Position numbers and translations under genes: made by a program. DNA of 6,443 nucleotides from the NCBI GenBank assembly GCA_003645975.1, contig QNDP01000082.1, positions 1 to 6,443 of the forward strand, given 5' to 3'. Shown piece after piece: positions 1-6,386 of this stretch (positions are counted from its first letter, which is position 1; every line of letters starts with the position of its first letter). The notes under the pieces are model-generated. The model ran no database searches. It saw only the letters and a list, made by a program, of their open reading frames with translations, and was not told the DNA's origin. Origin of the DNA: Candidatus Hydrothermota bacterium. GTDB lineage: Bacteria; Hydrothermota; Hydrothermia; B15-G9.

Positions 1-13
1 GAGAAAAGGCAAC

Positions 14-280
14 ATGGTCATCGGGATACTCCTTCTCGTGATAGGTGTCGTCCTTCTGTTCAAAGAGCTGGGTTTGGTGCAGTGGGAACAGGTGAAGGAG
101 CTTGCACGCATGTGGCCTGTCCTCTTGATATTCTGGGGACTTGACATATTGATACCCAAAAAGTTGCTATGGCTTGAAGTCATCTTGATCTTGGCCATCA
201 TCGCTCTCATTCTGCTGTTGGCTTTCAAACATCCTTTAATCTATCGAGAGGCGCAGTTTCTGTCATGGACAGGCCGTTAG
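14..280 (+). CDS. Small integral membrane protein, LiaI/LiaF-type transmembrane region (DUF5668-like)
   Basis: An 88-residue, almost wholly hydrophobic protein with about three membrane segments: residues 2-20, 33-47 and 50-70. The pattern of a GILLLVIGVVLL helix, then KELGL, then a WPVLLIFWGLDIL helix matches the small membrane domain found in LiaI/LiaF-like and DUF5668 proteins. In those families it accompanies envelope-stress or unknown membrane functions, and the precise role is not known. The ATG at 14 follows a modest AAGG (6-9) at 4 nt spacing. No in-frame stop is visible between the window edge and this ATG, so a start further upstream cannot be excluded. The gene overlaps the following prenyltransferase by 16 nt, which suggests co-translation. 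The family call is by pattern recognition; the specific function is unassigned. Confidence 0.72.
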   Translation: MVIGILLLVIGVVLLFKELGLVQWEQVKELARMWPVLLIFWGLDILIPKKLLWLEVILILAIIALILLLAFKHPLIYREAQFLSWTGR

Positions 281-1104
281 CCAAAGAGATTTTGACGAAA
301 ATCGGGGCATTCATCGAGATCGTAAGGCCTATCAATGTGTTGATAACCGTTTTCGTGGCGCTGGTCGGCCTAAAGATAGCACGGGGTTTTGACTGGGATG
401 TCGTTTTGGCTTTGGCGACGCTGTGCGCATTCGGAAATGCTTTGAATGACCTTGTCGATGCAAAGCTCGATGCAGTCGCACATTCCAAAAGGCCGATACC
501 TTCGGGACGCCTGTCCGGTCACGAGGTCAAGATTTTGGTGTTTGCACTCTTAGGTCTCATCATGCTGTTCAGTGCAGGGATGAAGCCGATGGGGGTGCTG
601 ACCTTGTGGGTGACGGTCGCAGTTGTGGCGGCTTACGATCTGAAGTTGAGCAAGGTGCCGCTGATAGGCAACATAAGCGTTGCGTTCGCCACAGCGATGG
701 CGTTCATAGTCGCCGGTGCCGCCATCGGAAATTTAAACTTTCAGTTGTTTGAGGCTGCACTTCTGGCGTTCACTTTTCACATGGCAAGGGAGATGGTCAA
801 AGACATTGAGGACATGAATGCGGACAAGTTGTTCGGCAGAAAAAGCCTGCCCATAATCGCCGGCGTCAGATTCACCGTTATGTCAGCGAGGCTTTTCGGA
901 ATACTTTTCGCCGTCGTTTCGCTGATCATAGCTTTGAGGTGCAGGTGTCCGGGATTTTTGGTCTTTGCGGCGATCTCAAATTACATCGTCCTCAAAACAT
1001 TGTTCGGACTGAGAGCGACCGTTGACCGCAAAAAGTTTTCAAAGGCCAGTTTTCGGTTGAAAATCGCTATCATTCCGATTCTTATGGCTTTGGCTTTCGT
1101 ATGA
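265..1104 (+). CDS. UbiA-family prenyltransferase, similar to (S)-2,3-di-O-geranylgeranylglyceryl phosphate synthase
   Basis: A 279-residue polytopic membrane enzyme that should transfer a polyprenyl chain from its diphosphate to an acceptor. Both UbiA-superfamily Mg2+-diphosphate motifs are present. The first is NDLVDAKLD at 61-69, followed by RPIPSG at 76-81. The second is REMVKDIEDMNAD at 175-187, followed by GRKSLPI. The N-terminal RPINVL (21-26) and the KDIED form of motif two are typical of the archaeal geranylgeranylglyceryl-phosphate geranylgeranyltransferase branch, also found in FCB-group bacteria, where it could serve ether-lipid synthesis. Known UbiA relatives make quinones, hemes or chlorophylls, so the acceptor is inferred. 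Length is normal for the family. The ATG at 265 lies inside the 3' end of the preceding gene; a weak GAGAGG (246-251) is upstream. Family is certain, substrate is not. Confidence 0.9.
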   Translation: MDRPLAKEILTKIGAFIEIVRPINVLITVFVALVGLKIARGFDWDVVLALATLCAFGNALNDLVDAKLDAVAHSKRPIPSGRLSGHEVKILVFALLGLIMLFSAGMKPMGVLTLWVTVAVVAAYDLKLSKVPLIGNISVAFATAMAFIVAGAAIGNLNFQLFEAALLAFTFHMAREMVKDIEDMNADKLFGRKSLPIIAGVRFTVMSARLFGILFAVVSLIIALRCRCPGFLVFAAISNYIVLKTLFGLRATVDRKKFSKASFRLKIAIIPILMALAFV

Positions 1105-1132
1105 AGGGGATAAACCGCAATTCCGGGAAGAA

Positions 1133-1137
1133 GGAGG
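1133..1137 (+). promoter_or_regulatory. Shine-Dalgarno GGAGG for the queuosine-precursor transporter
   Basis: GGAGG lies within AAGGAGGAAG in the 36-nt gap after the prenyltransferase. It is only 3 nt from the ATG at 1141 but 9 nt from the ATG at 1147, which is why the second ATG is preferred as the start. Confidence 0.7.
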
Positions 1138-1146
1138 AAGATGCCG

Positions 1147-1869
1147 ATGAGTGAACGGAGATTCAAATACTTCGATTTCGTCATGGCTCTGTTCGTTACT
1201 GTCCTGATAATCAGCAATATAGCGTCATCGGCCAAGATTGTCGATTGGGGGGTCTCCCTTTTCGGACTGCCGCTTGCGTTCGACGCCGGGACGCTGCTGT
1301 TCCCTATCAGCTACATCTTTGGGGACATCTTGACGGAGGTTTACGGGTATCGCCGCTCGAGAAGGGTGATCTGGGCTGGGTTCGGCTGCCTTGCGCTGTC
1401 CGCATTCACACTTTGGATCGTCTCCATCCTGCCGGGCGAGGCCACATGGGAGCAACAGGTCGGTCAACATGCCTATGAGGCCGTTCTCGGAGGGATGATC
1501 TCGGGCGGGATCGTGATCGCAAGTCTCACAGCCTACTGGATGGGCGAGTTCTCCAACTCGTTCGTTCTGGCGAAGATGAAGATTCTGACGAAGGGCAGGT
1601 TCCTGTGGATGAGGACGATCGGAAGCACACTGGTCGGCGAAGGTGTTGACACGCTGGTCTTCGTAACGATAGCGAGCGCTTTCGGTGTGTTCCCCTGGCA
1701 GCTCTTTGCGACCCTGACGGTTACAAACTACATCTTCAAGGTCGGCATAGAGGCCGTCATGACACCTGTAACTTACAAGATAGTCAATTTCCTCAAAAAA
1801 GCCGAAAATGAGGACTACTATGACCATGACACCGATTTTAACCCGTTCAAAATTGAGGCACTTGCATAA
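1147..1869 (+). CDS. yhhQ: Queuosine precursor transporter, YhhQ/VUT (DUF165) family
   Basis: A 240-residue integral membrane protein. Its family imports queuosine precursors (preQ0/preQ1) across the inner membrane for modification of tRNA wobble bases. The hallmark block is FPISYIFGDILTEVYGY, about residues 52-68, followed by RRSRRVIWAGF. Later family features are the GEFSNSFVLAKMK segment (133-145) and IGSTLVGEGVDTLVF (158-172). About six membrane helices are visible and the length is typical. The last 20 or so residues are an acidic, tyrosine-rich tail (AENEDYYDHDTDFNPF) beyond the final helix. Most of that tail is encoded in the 50-nt overlap with lptC. An ATG at 1141 would add two residues, but Shine-Dalgarno spacing favours 1147. 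No queuosine biosynthesis gene is next to it here, so the family assignment rests on sequence alone. Confidence 0.93.
   Translation: MSERRFKYFDFVMALFVTVLIISNIASSAKIVDWGVSLFGLPLAFDAGTLLFPISYIFGDILTEVYGYRRSRRVIWAGFGCLALSAFTLWIVSILPGEATWEQQVGQHAYEAVLGGMISGGIVIASLTAYWMGEFSNSFVLAKMKILTKGRFLWMRTIGSTLVGEGVDTLVFVTIASAFGVFPWQLFATLTVTNYIFKVGIEAVMTPVTYKIVNFLKKAENEDYYDHDTDFNPFKIEALA
1810..1814 (+). promoter_or_regulatory. Shine-Dalgarno GAGGA deciding the lptC start
   Basis: GAGGA sits inside the transporter coding region, 5 nt before the ATG at 1820. An in-frame ATG at 1808 overlaps this motif and has no comparable site of its own. Another in-frame ATG at 1826 is 11 nt away. Confidence 0.55.
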
Positions 1870-2386
1870 AATTTTGCTCTTTGCCCTGATTTTGGGGCTG
1901 GCTCATTGTGAAAGGCACAAGTCGGATCGAGAGGTTCCGAAATCTGAGGAGATGGAAAAAGTCAGCGTAGTTCAATCGAAATTAGGTCGCAAGATTTGGC
2001 GACTTCAGGCCGACCGACTCGAATTTCGCGGCGACACCACATGGGCAATTGACATCATTCTGACCTTTTTTGACAAGGGTGGTCATGTCGCATCGACCCT
2101 TTTTGCGGATTCCGGGTTCGTGATTCAGCCGCAGGGTGATATGGTGGCCTACGGACATGTCTATGTCATAAGTTCCGACAGTTCAAAATTGTGGACTGAT
2201 AGCCTTGCTTGGAATTCGGACGACGAGATGATACGCACTGACGCCCATGTCAGAATCGAGGACAACGGTCGAATACTTGAAGGCGAAGGACTTGAGTCGG
2301 ATGCAGCATTAAAACGAATCAAAATAAAGGGTGAGGTGATAGGTCATGGAGAAGTTGGAGAAAGAAGTTCAACAACAGGAAGATAA
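1820..2386 (+). CDS. lptC: LPS export ABC transporter periplasmic protein LptC
   Basis: A 188-residue protein. LptC receives lipopolysaccharide from the LptBFG transporter and passes it to the LptA periplasmic bridge. A basic N terminus (RSKLRHLHK) is followed by a hydrophobic stretch (residues 18-28) and Cys30 in LAHC, resembling a lipoprotein signal; His just before the Cys is unusual. The beta-rich LptC/OstA-like domain covers about residues 45-180. It shows the characteristic run LTFFDKGG, STLFADSG, GDMVAYGHVYVISSD, KLWTDSLAWN, then EGEGLESD and a closing IKGEV. This form with a single lipobox-like N terminus resembles LptC of FCB-type bacteria. The start at 1820 has GAGGA at 5 nt. The gene overlaps the transporter by 50 nt and the next gene by 41 nt. 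No lptA or lptB is in the window. Confidence 0.88.
   Translation: MTMTPILTRSKLRHLHKILLFALILGLAHCERHKSDREVPKSEEMEKVSVVQSKLGRKIWRLQADRLEFRGDTTWAIDIILTFFDKGGHVASTLFADSGFVIQPQGDMVAYGHVYVISSDSSKLWTDSLAWNSDDEMIRTDAHVRIEDNGRILEGEGLESDAALKRIKIKGEVIGHGEVGERSSTTGR
2333..2340 (+). promoter_or_regulatory. Strong Shine-Dalgarno GAGGTGAT for the 110-residue conserved gene
   Basis: GAGGTGAT is an eight-base match to the anti-Shine-Dalgarno complement. It is 5 nt before the ATG at 2346 and lies wholly inside lptC. This is strong support that the overlapping small gene is really translated. Confidence 0.75.
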
Positions 2387-2678
2387 ATTTGATGACCTTA
2401 TCGAAAAAATTGCGCGCAGGGTCGTCGAATGGCGGCTCTCGGTGCCTGCAATCGTGATGCTCGAAAGCTCTAAGCCTTTGTCCTTCCTTGCCAGCCAGTT
2501 GCTTGTGTTTTTCGACCCAATTGTCAAAAGTTTCTTGACTGTCAGGGACTACGACAGATTCGTCGAAATGCTTGAGGACAGGTCGAACATCGAACGGTTG
2601 ATTCAGCGCATAGAGGAGCTTGAGGATCAATGGAGCTACGATAATCCTTTGGACGAGAATGTGAAAAGTGAAAGCTGA
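2346..2678 (+). CDS. Conserved small protein of unknown function
   Basis: A 110-residue protein. The N-terminal 30 residues are charged and helical (coiled-coil-like, EKLEKEVQQQEDKFDDLIEK). The middle is hydrophobic: RLSVPAIVMLESSKPLSFL (about 30-48), then ASQLLVFFDPIVKSFL. The C-terminal part is charged and helical, with YDRFVEMLEDRSNIERLI and RIEELED. I recognise the pattern of a PAI-LE-KPLSF-SQ core followed by an L-E-R-x-N-x-E-L-I-x-R-I-E tail from small uncharacterised proteins in various anaerobic or thermophilic bacteria, but I know no function. The hydrophobic core could lie at a membrane surface; this is inference. The start has an excellent Shine-Dalgarno and overlaps lptC by 41 nt. 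It is unlikely to be ATPase subunit E or D: it is too short and lacks their long coiled-coil layout. Confidence 0.8.
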   Translation: MEKLEKEVQQQEDKFDDLIEKIARRVVEWRLSVPAIVMLESSKPLSFLASQLLVFFDPIVKSFLTVRDYDRFVEMLEDRSNIERLIQRIEELEDQWSYDNPLDENVKSES

Positions 2679-2850
2679 TTCGGAACGGAAAAGAGTCCGG
2701 AACATTCAAATCCTTGCCGTAGGAGAGAGCTTGCAGGTCGTCGATGAATTTGCTTGCCTGATTCTGCAAGCCGCTATGGGTTGCAGTAAAATATACACTT
2801 TCCTTATCAACATCTTGCGAAAACAAGGAGAATCTTTTGATGGAGGATAA
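2668..2850 (+). CDS. Doubtful 60-codon frame between the conserved small gene and atpA
   Basis: An open frame starting at GTG 2668 fills the gap before atpA. It overlaps the previous gene by 11 nt and the atpA start by 11 nt, a layout that would suit translational coupling. Against it, there is no clear Shine-Dalgarno. The product (basic N terminus, then a mixed hydrophobic part with two cysteines) matches no family I recognise. The only internal in-frame ATG, at 2776, would leave 24 residues. The stretch also carries an inverted repeat and the atpA ribosome binding site. It could equally be an untranslated leader. Confidence 0.25.
   Translation: MKADSERKRVRNIQILAVGESLQVVDEFACLILQAAMGCSKIYTFLINILRKQGESFDGG
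2729..2771. repeat. 8-bp inverted repeat in the atpA leader
   Basis: GCTTGCAG (2729-2736) and CTGCAAGC (2764-2771) are perfect reverse complements, 27 nt apart. A second GCTTGC lies at 2752-2757 and could compete for the right arm. In RNA this could form a long-looped hairpin about 55 nt before the atpA ribosome binding site. The pairing is seen directly; any regulatory role is speculative. Confidence 0.35.
2825..2830 (+). promoter_or_regulatory. Shine-Dalgarno AAGGAG for atpA
   Basis: AAGGAG stands 9 nt before the ATG at 2840 and supports that ATG over the in-frame TTG directly before it at 2837. Confidence 0.75.
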
Positions 2851-4681
2851 GAAACAAATAGGCGAGATTATTAAAGTTGCTGGGCCACTTGTGGTCGCCA
2901 AGAACATGCTCGGCTCGAAGATGTATGATGTCGTCTATGTAAGCGACCACAGGTTGATCGGCGAAATCATTGAGTTGCGCGAAGATAAAGCATCGATACA
3001 GGTCTATGAGGACACTACGGGCATAGGCCCTGGTGAGCCCGTATATCCCACAGGAGAGCCCCTCTCGGTCGAGCTCGGTCCCGGACTGATCGGAGCGATC
3101 TTCGATGGAATCCAGCGGCCTCTGGACCAAATTGCGGCGAAAGCAGGACACTTCATCACACGCGGCATCCACCTTGACGCACTTCCACGAGACAAAAAAT
3201 GGCATTTTGAGCCGATCGTAACCCGAAAGATCCTAAGCGAAAAGGGGGTTAAGTTTGAAAAAGTCAAGGAGATAAAGGTCGGCGACCGAGTGGAACCCGG
3301 TGATGTCATCGGTGAAGTTCAAGAAACTCCACTCGTTAGACATAAAATTCTTGTGCCGCCCGATGCGAAACCCGGCGTCATCGCAAAACTCGAGGAGGGT
3401 GATTTCACGGTTGACGAACCTGTTGCCATCGTAAAAGCCGACGACGGCGAGGAATACGAGGTCAAGATGGCTCACAGATGGCCTGTGCGTGTGCCGAGAC
3501 CCGTCAAGGAGCGTCTGTTCCCCGACATCCCGATGGTTACCGGTCAGCGTGTCGTTGACACCTTCTTCCCGATTACGAAGGGCGGAACCGCATGCATCCC
3601 AGGGCCTTTCGGCTCTGGCAAAACGGTTGCACAGCATCAGTTTGCAAAATGGTCTGATGCCGACATCGTGGTCTATATCGGCTGCGGCGAGCGCGGCAAC
3701 GAGATGACGGATGTGCTGATCGAGTTTCCCGAATTGAAAGACCCGCGTTCGGGGCTGCCGTTGATGAACCGAACTGTTTTGATCGCAAATACATCAAACA
3801 TGCCTGTGGCCGCCCGTGAGGCATCGGTCTATACCGGAATCACAATAGCCGAATACTTCCGCGATATGGGTTACTCGGTGGCGTTGATGGCCGATTCGAC
3901 CTCAAGATGGGCTGAGGCCATGCGCGAAATCTCAGGCCGACTCGAGGAGATGCCCGGTGAGGAGGGCTATCCGGCTTATCTCGCTGCACGTGTCGCCATG
4001 TTCTACGAGCGCGCAGGCAGGGTTATCTGTCTGGGTTCCGAAAACCGCGAAGGGTCGCTCACGGTGATCGGTGCGGTTTCACCGCCGGGCGGTGATCTTG
4101 CGGATCCGGTCGTCCAAGCGACTTTGCGTGTCGTCAAGGTGTTCTGGAGCCTCGACGATAAATTGGCGTATCAAAGACACTTCCCTGCAATTAACTGGCT
4201 CACAAGTTATTCGCTTTACATCGACGATGTCAAACCGTATTTCGACCGAGAAATCGGCGAAGATTTCTACCCGATGATCAAGGAGGCGATGGCTATCCTC
4301 GAAAAGGAGGCGGAACTCAAAGAGATAGTCCGACTCGTCGGGCTCGACTACCTCTCTCAGTCAGACCAGCTTTTGATGGAGATAGCCCGTTCCATCCGTG
4401 AGGACTTCCTGCATCAGAACGCATTCCACGAGGTGGACACCTACACATCGCTCCGCAAGCAATACGAAATGCTCAAGACCATCTTTTTCCTCTACGAAAA
4501 GGCACAGATGGCCTTGAAGAGAGGCAAAACTGTTGCCGAGATGCGAAAGTTGAAATCTTGGGAACGGGTGGCTCGCATGAAATACATCGAAGAAGACCGT
4601 GAGGGAAAGTATCTTGAGAAGTTTGAAGCACTTAGAAAGGAGATAGAACATGAGTTCAAAGAATTTGCTGCTTCAGCGTAA
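2840..4681 (+). CDS. atpA: V/A-type ATPase catalytic subunit A
   Basis: A 613-residue catalytic subunit of the V/A-type rotary ATPase head (A3B3), which couples ATP synthesis or hydrolysis to H+ or Na+ movement. The N-terminal beta-barrel begins [13 protein letters not shown] (residues 8-20). The non-homologous region specific to A subunits covers roughly 115-190. Walker A is GPFGSGKT (255-262). GCGERGNE (281-288) holds the catalytic Glu284. Walker B leads to [10 protein letters not shown] (348-357). [20 protein letters not shown] (365-384) and [12 protein letters not shown] (413-424) follow, then [13 protein letters not shown]. The SPPGGD and PAINW forms place it nearer Thermus and archaeal A subunits than Bacteroides ones. 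No active-site residue appears to be missing and the length is normal. It overlaps atpB by 32 nt. The ion used and the direction of operation cannot be read from this subunit. Confidence 0.98.
   Translation: MEDKKQIGEIIKVAGPLVVAKNMLGSKMYDVVYVSDHRLIGEIIELREDKASIQVYEDTTGIGPGEPVYPTGEPLSVELGPGLIGAIFDGIQRPLDQIAAKAGHFITRGIHLDALPRDKKWHFEPIVTRKILSEKGVKFEKVKEIKVGDRVEPGDVIGEVQETPLVRHKILVPPDAKPGVIAKLEEGDFTVDEPVAIVKADDGEEYEVKMAHRWPVRVPRPVKERLFPDIPMVTGQRVVDTFFPITKGGTACIPGPFGSGKTVAQHQFAKWSDADIVVYIGCGERGNEMTDVLIEFPELKDPRSGLPLMNRTVLIANTSNMPVAAREASVYTGITIAEYFRDMGYSVALMADSTSRWAEAMREISGRLEEMPGEEGYPAYLAARVAMFYERAGRVICLGSENREGSLTVIGAVSPPGGDLADPVVQATLRVVKVFWSLDDKLAYQRHFPAINWLTSYSLYIDDVKPYFDREIGEDFYPMIKEAMAILEKEAELKEIVRLVGLDYLSQSDQLLMEIARSIREDFLHQNAFHEVDTYTSLRKQYEMLKTIFFLYEKAQMALKRGKTVAEMRKLKSWERVARMKYIEEDREGKYLEKFEALRKEIEHEFKEFAASA
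4637..4644 (+). promoter_or_regulatory. Shine-Dalgarno AAGGAGAT for atpB
   Basis: AAGGAGAT lies within the 3' end of atpA, 5 nt before the ATG at 4650. It fixes the atpB start and supports coupled translation of the two head subunits. Confidence 0.8.
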
Positions 4682-6095
4682 GAGATTCACCGAATACAAC
4701 ACGGTGTCGGATATTTCGGGTCCATTGATGCTTGTCGAGGGCGTCGAAGGCGCAAAATACGCCGAACTTGTGGAAATCTCGCTGCCTGATGGCTCGAAAC
4801 GAACCGGACAAGTCCTTATGGTCGATGGTGATAAAGCGCTGGTGCAGGTGTTTGAAGGGACTCAGGGCATCGACATCGACAAGACGAAAGTCAGGTTCCT
4901 CGCCCGTGGCATCGAGATGCCGCTGTCCGTTGACATGCTCGGCCGTGTGTTCGACGGGCTTGGACGCCCGAAGGACGGCGGTCCACAGATAATTCCAGAG
5001 GAGAAACGCGACATAAACGGCGCACCCATCAACCCTTACGCCAGAGACTACCCCAATGAGTTCATCCAAACCGGAATTTCGGCCATAGATGGACTGAACA
5101 CGCTTGTTCGCGGTCAGAAGCTGCCGATCTTCTCGGGTTCGGGGCTTCCACACAACCGCATGGCGGCACAGATCGCCCGTCAAGCTAAGGTCTTGGGCAA
5201 AGAGGAGGAGTTTGCCGTCGTATTCGCTGCGATGGGCATCACCTTCGAGGAAGCTCAATTTTTCATCAACGATTTTCGGGACACCGGCGCAATCGAGCGC
5301 GCCGTCCTGTTCCTGAACCTTGCGGACGACCCTGCAATCGAAAGGATTGCGACACCGAGAGTTGCGCTCACAACCGCTGAATATCTGGCGTTTGACAAGG
5401 ATTACCATGTCTTGGTGATTTTGACCGACATGACGAACTACTGTGAGGCGCTCCGTGAGGTGTCCGCTGCACGCAAGGAGGTGCCCGGAAGGCGCGGCTA
5501 TCCCGGCTATCTATACACCGATTTGGCAACAATTTACGAGCGCGCAGGCCGTATCAAGGGCAAAAAGGGGTCAATTACGCTCATCCCGATCCTGACGATG
5601 CCGGAGGACGATAAGACCCACCCGATCCCTGACCTCACTGGCTACATCACAGAAGGGCAGATAATCCTATCAAGAGCTTTGCACCGCAAGAAGATATACC
5701 CACCGGTCGATGTCATGGCTTCGCTCTCACGCCTCAAGGACAAGGGGATAGGCAAGGATAAAACCAGAGAAGACCATTCCGACCTGTTCAACCAGTTGTT
5801 TGCGGCCTATGCAAGAGGCAAAGAGGTTCAGGAGTTGGCCGTGATTCTCGGCGAGGCCGCTCTCTCCGACATCGACAAGCTCTACTACCAGTTTGCCGAC
5901 GAATTTGAAGAGAGATACATCGGACAGGGCGAATACGAAGAGCGACCGATCGAGAAAACGCTCGATCTCGGATGGGAACTGCTGGCCATGTTCCCGACCA
6001 AAGAGCTGAAGCGAATTCGTGATGAATACATCGAAAAGTATTACACGAAATTCAGGGCAAAATACGAGCGGGAGAAAGAGAAGAGAGCTGCATAA
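4650..6095 (+). CDS. atpB: V/A-type ATPase regulatory subunit B
   Basis: A 481-residue non-catalytic subunit that alternates with A in the ATPase head. The N-terminal barrel contains [20 protein letters not shown] (20-39). The nucleotide-fold region has [20 protein letters not shown] (138-157), with the degenerate P-loop [13 protein letters not shown] (162-174), which lacks the Walker Lys-Thr as expected for [19 protein letters not shown] (188-205), [14 protein letters not shown] (258-271), [20 protein letters not shown] (280-299) and [15 protein letters not shown] (324-338) are diagnostic. Arg361 in SLSRL corresponds to the arginine finger that reaches the A-subunit active site. Length is close to Thermus B. 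The short charged C-terminal tail ([10 protein letters not shown]) ends at TAA 6093-6095. Subunit D, which commonly follows, is not present in the window. Confidence 0.98.
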   Translation: MSSKNLLLQRKRFTEYNTVSDISGPLMLVEGVEGAKYAELVEISLPDGSKRTGQVLMVDGDKALVQVFEGTQGIDIDKTKVRFLARGIEMPLSVDMLGRVFDGLGRPKDGGPQIIPEEKRDINGAPINPYARDYPNEFIQTGISAIDGLNTLVRGQKLPIFSGSGLPHNRMAAQIARQAKVLGKEEEFAVVFAAMGITFEEAQFFINDFRDTGAIERAVLFLNLADDPAIERIATPRVALTTAEYLAFDKDYHVLVILTDMTNYCEALREVSAARKEVPGRRGYPGYLYTDLATIYERAGRIKGKKGSITLIPILTMPEDDKTHPIPDLTGYITEGQIILSRALHRKKIYPPVDVMASLSRLKDKGIGKDKTREDHSDLFNQLFAAYARGKEVQELAVILGEAALSDIDKLYYQFADEFEERYIGQGEYEERPIEKTLDLGWELLAMFPTKELKRIRDEYIEKYYTKFRAKYEREKEKRAA

Positions 6096-6166
6096 AATTG
6101 GCCTCAGAAGATTTCCATCACTATTTCCTTAACCCTCAGTGTCCGTTTTGAATTCCGTGTCGAACA

Positions 6167-6186
6167 TGGGATCAGGTTATATCCCA
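6167..6186. terminator. Possible weak terminator hairpin after atpB
   Basis: TGGGAT (6167-6172) and ATCCCA (6181-6186) form a 6-bp stem with an 8-nt loop, about 70 nt after the atpB stop. A short TTTT (6194-6197) follows 7 nt later. The T-run is short and displaced, so an intrinsic terminator is only a possibility. Confidence 0.3.
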
Positions 6187-6238
6187 CCGAGAATTTTGTG
6201 GCGTTGGTCATTTAGACGGGAAGCAAAACCCCTCAACA

Positions 6239-6268
6239 GGTGAACAGCAGGCGCACTGTTTGTTCACC
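6239..6268. repeat. Strong inverted repeat, hairpin of unknown role
   Basis: GGTGAACA (6239-6246) is the perfect reverse complement of TGTTCACC (6261-6268). Inside it CAG (6248-6250) can pair with CTG (6256-6258) around a GCGCA loop, giving about 11-12 paired bases in a 30-nt element. No T-run directly follows on either strand. A weaker outer pairing of GACGGG (6215-6220) with CC-AT-CGTC (6279-6286) encloses it. It could be a transcript-end structure shared by two convergent genes, a small structured RNA, or one copy of a dispersed palindromic repeat. Confidence 0.5.
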
Positions 6269-6338
6269 CCTCGAAATCCCATCGTCGGTTCTGTTGGAAG
6301 TTGTTCGTAGCTGTGAATTTACACCCTTGCTCCTTGAA

Positions 6339-6368
6339 GGGCGAGAGAAGATTTAAATTCTCTCCCCT
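6339..6368. terminator. Inverted repeat between convergent genes, possible bidirectional terminator
   Basis: GAGAGAA (6343-6349) pairs perfectly with TTCTCTC (6358-6364) around the loop GATTTAAA. After one C-C mismatch the stem continues with GG/CC and a G-T pair. It lies about 20 nt past the stop of the putative - strand gene, where a terminator would be expected. There is no proper T-tract on either strand. A competing small stem, CCCTT (6324-6328) with AAGGG (6337-6341), overlaps its left arm. Confidence 0.35.
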
Positions 6369-6386
6369 GTAAGGCGATGGTAAAAC

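Larger units (their letters stand above)
6096..6386. other. Apparent noncoding stretch after atpB, rich in inverted repeats
   Basis: About 290 nt without a convincing gene on either strand. It separates atpB from what looks like a convergent gene. The frame continuing after the atpB stop stays open for 39 codons to TAG at 6213-6215 but has no start codon support or recognisable product. The region holds inverted repeats at 6167-6186, 6239-6268 and 6339-6368, listed separately. I see no tRNA, no clear riboswitch and no promoter. Confidence 0.6.

Noticed and set aside
1101..1154. 17-codon frame starting with an ATGA overlap at the prenyltransferase stop
   Set aside because: The ATGA junction looks like coupling, but the frame is very short, highly charged and consumes the transporter ribosome binding site; it is probably chance.
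1225..1827. 200-codon open frame on the - strand
   Set aside because: It lies antisense within yhhQ, whose + strand product matches a known family throughout. The antisense product is rich in Arg, His and Pro with no recognisable domain.
2764..2797. Possible sigma-70 promoter before atpA (CTGCAA, 17 nt, TAAAAT)
   Set aside because: The -10 match is good but the -35 matches only three of six positions, and the region is AT-rich enough for this by chance; too weak to list as a feature.
4656..5408. 250-codon open frame on the - strand
   Set aside because: It is antisense to atpB, one of the best-supported genes here. The product shows no family motif and its openness follows from the codon bias of the sense strand.
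6096..6215. 39 open codons continuing in frame after the atpB stop, as a possible readthrough extension or the start of subunit D
   Set aside because: There is no start codon or ribosome binding site. The translated segment is not like subunit D, and atpB already ends at the length expected for the family.
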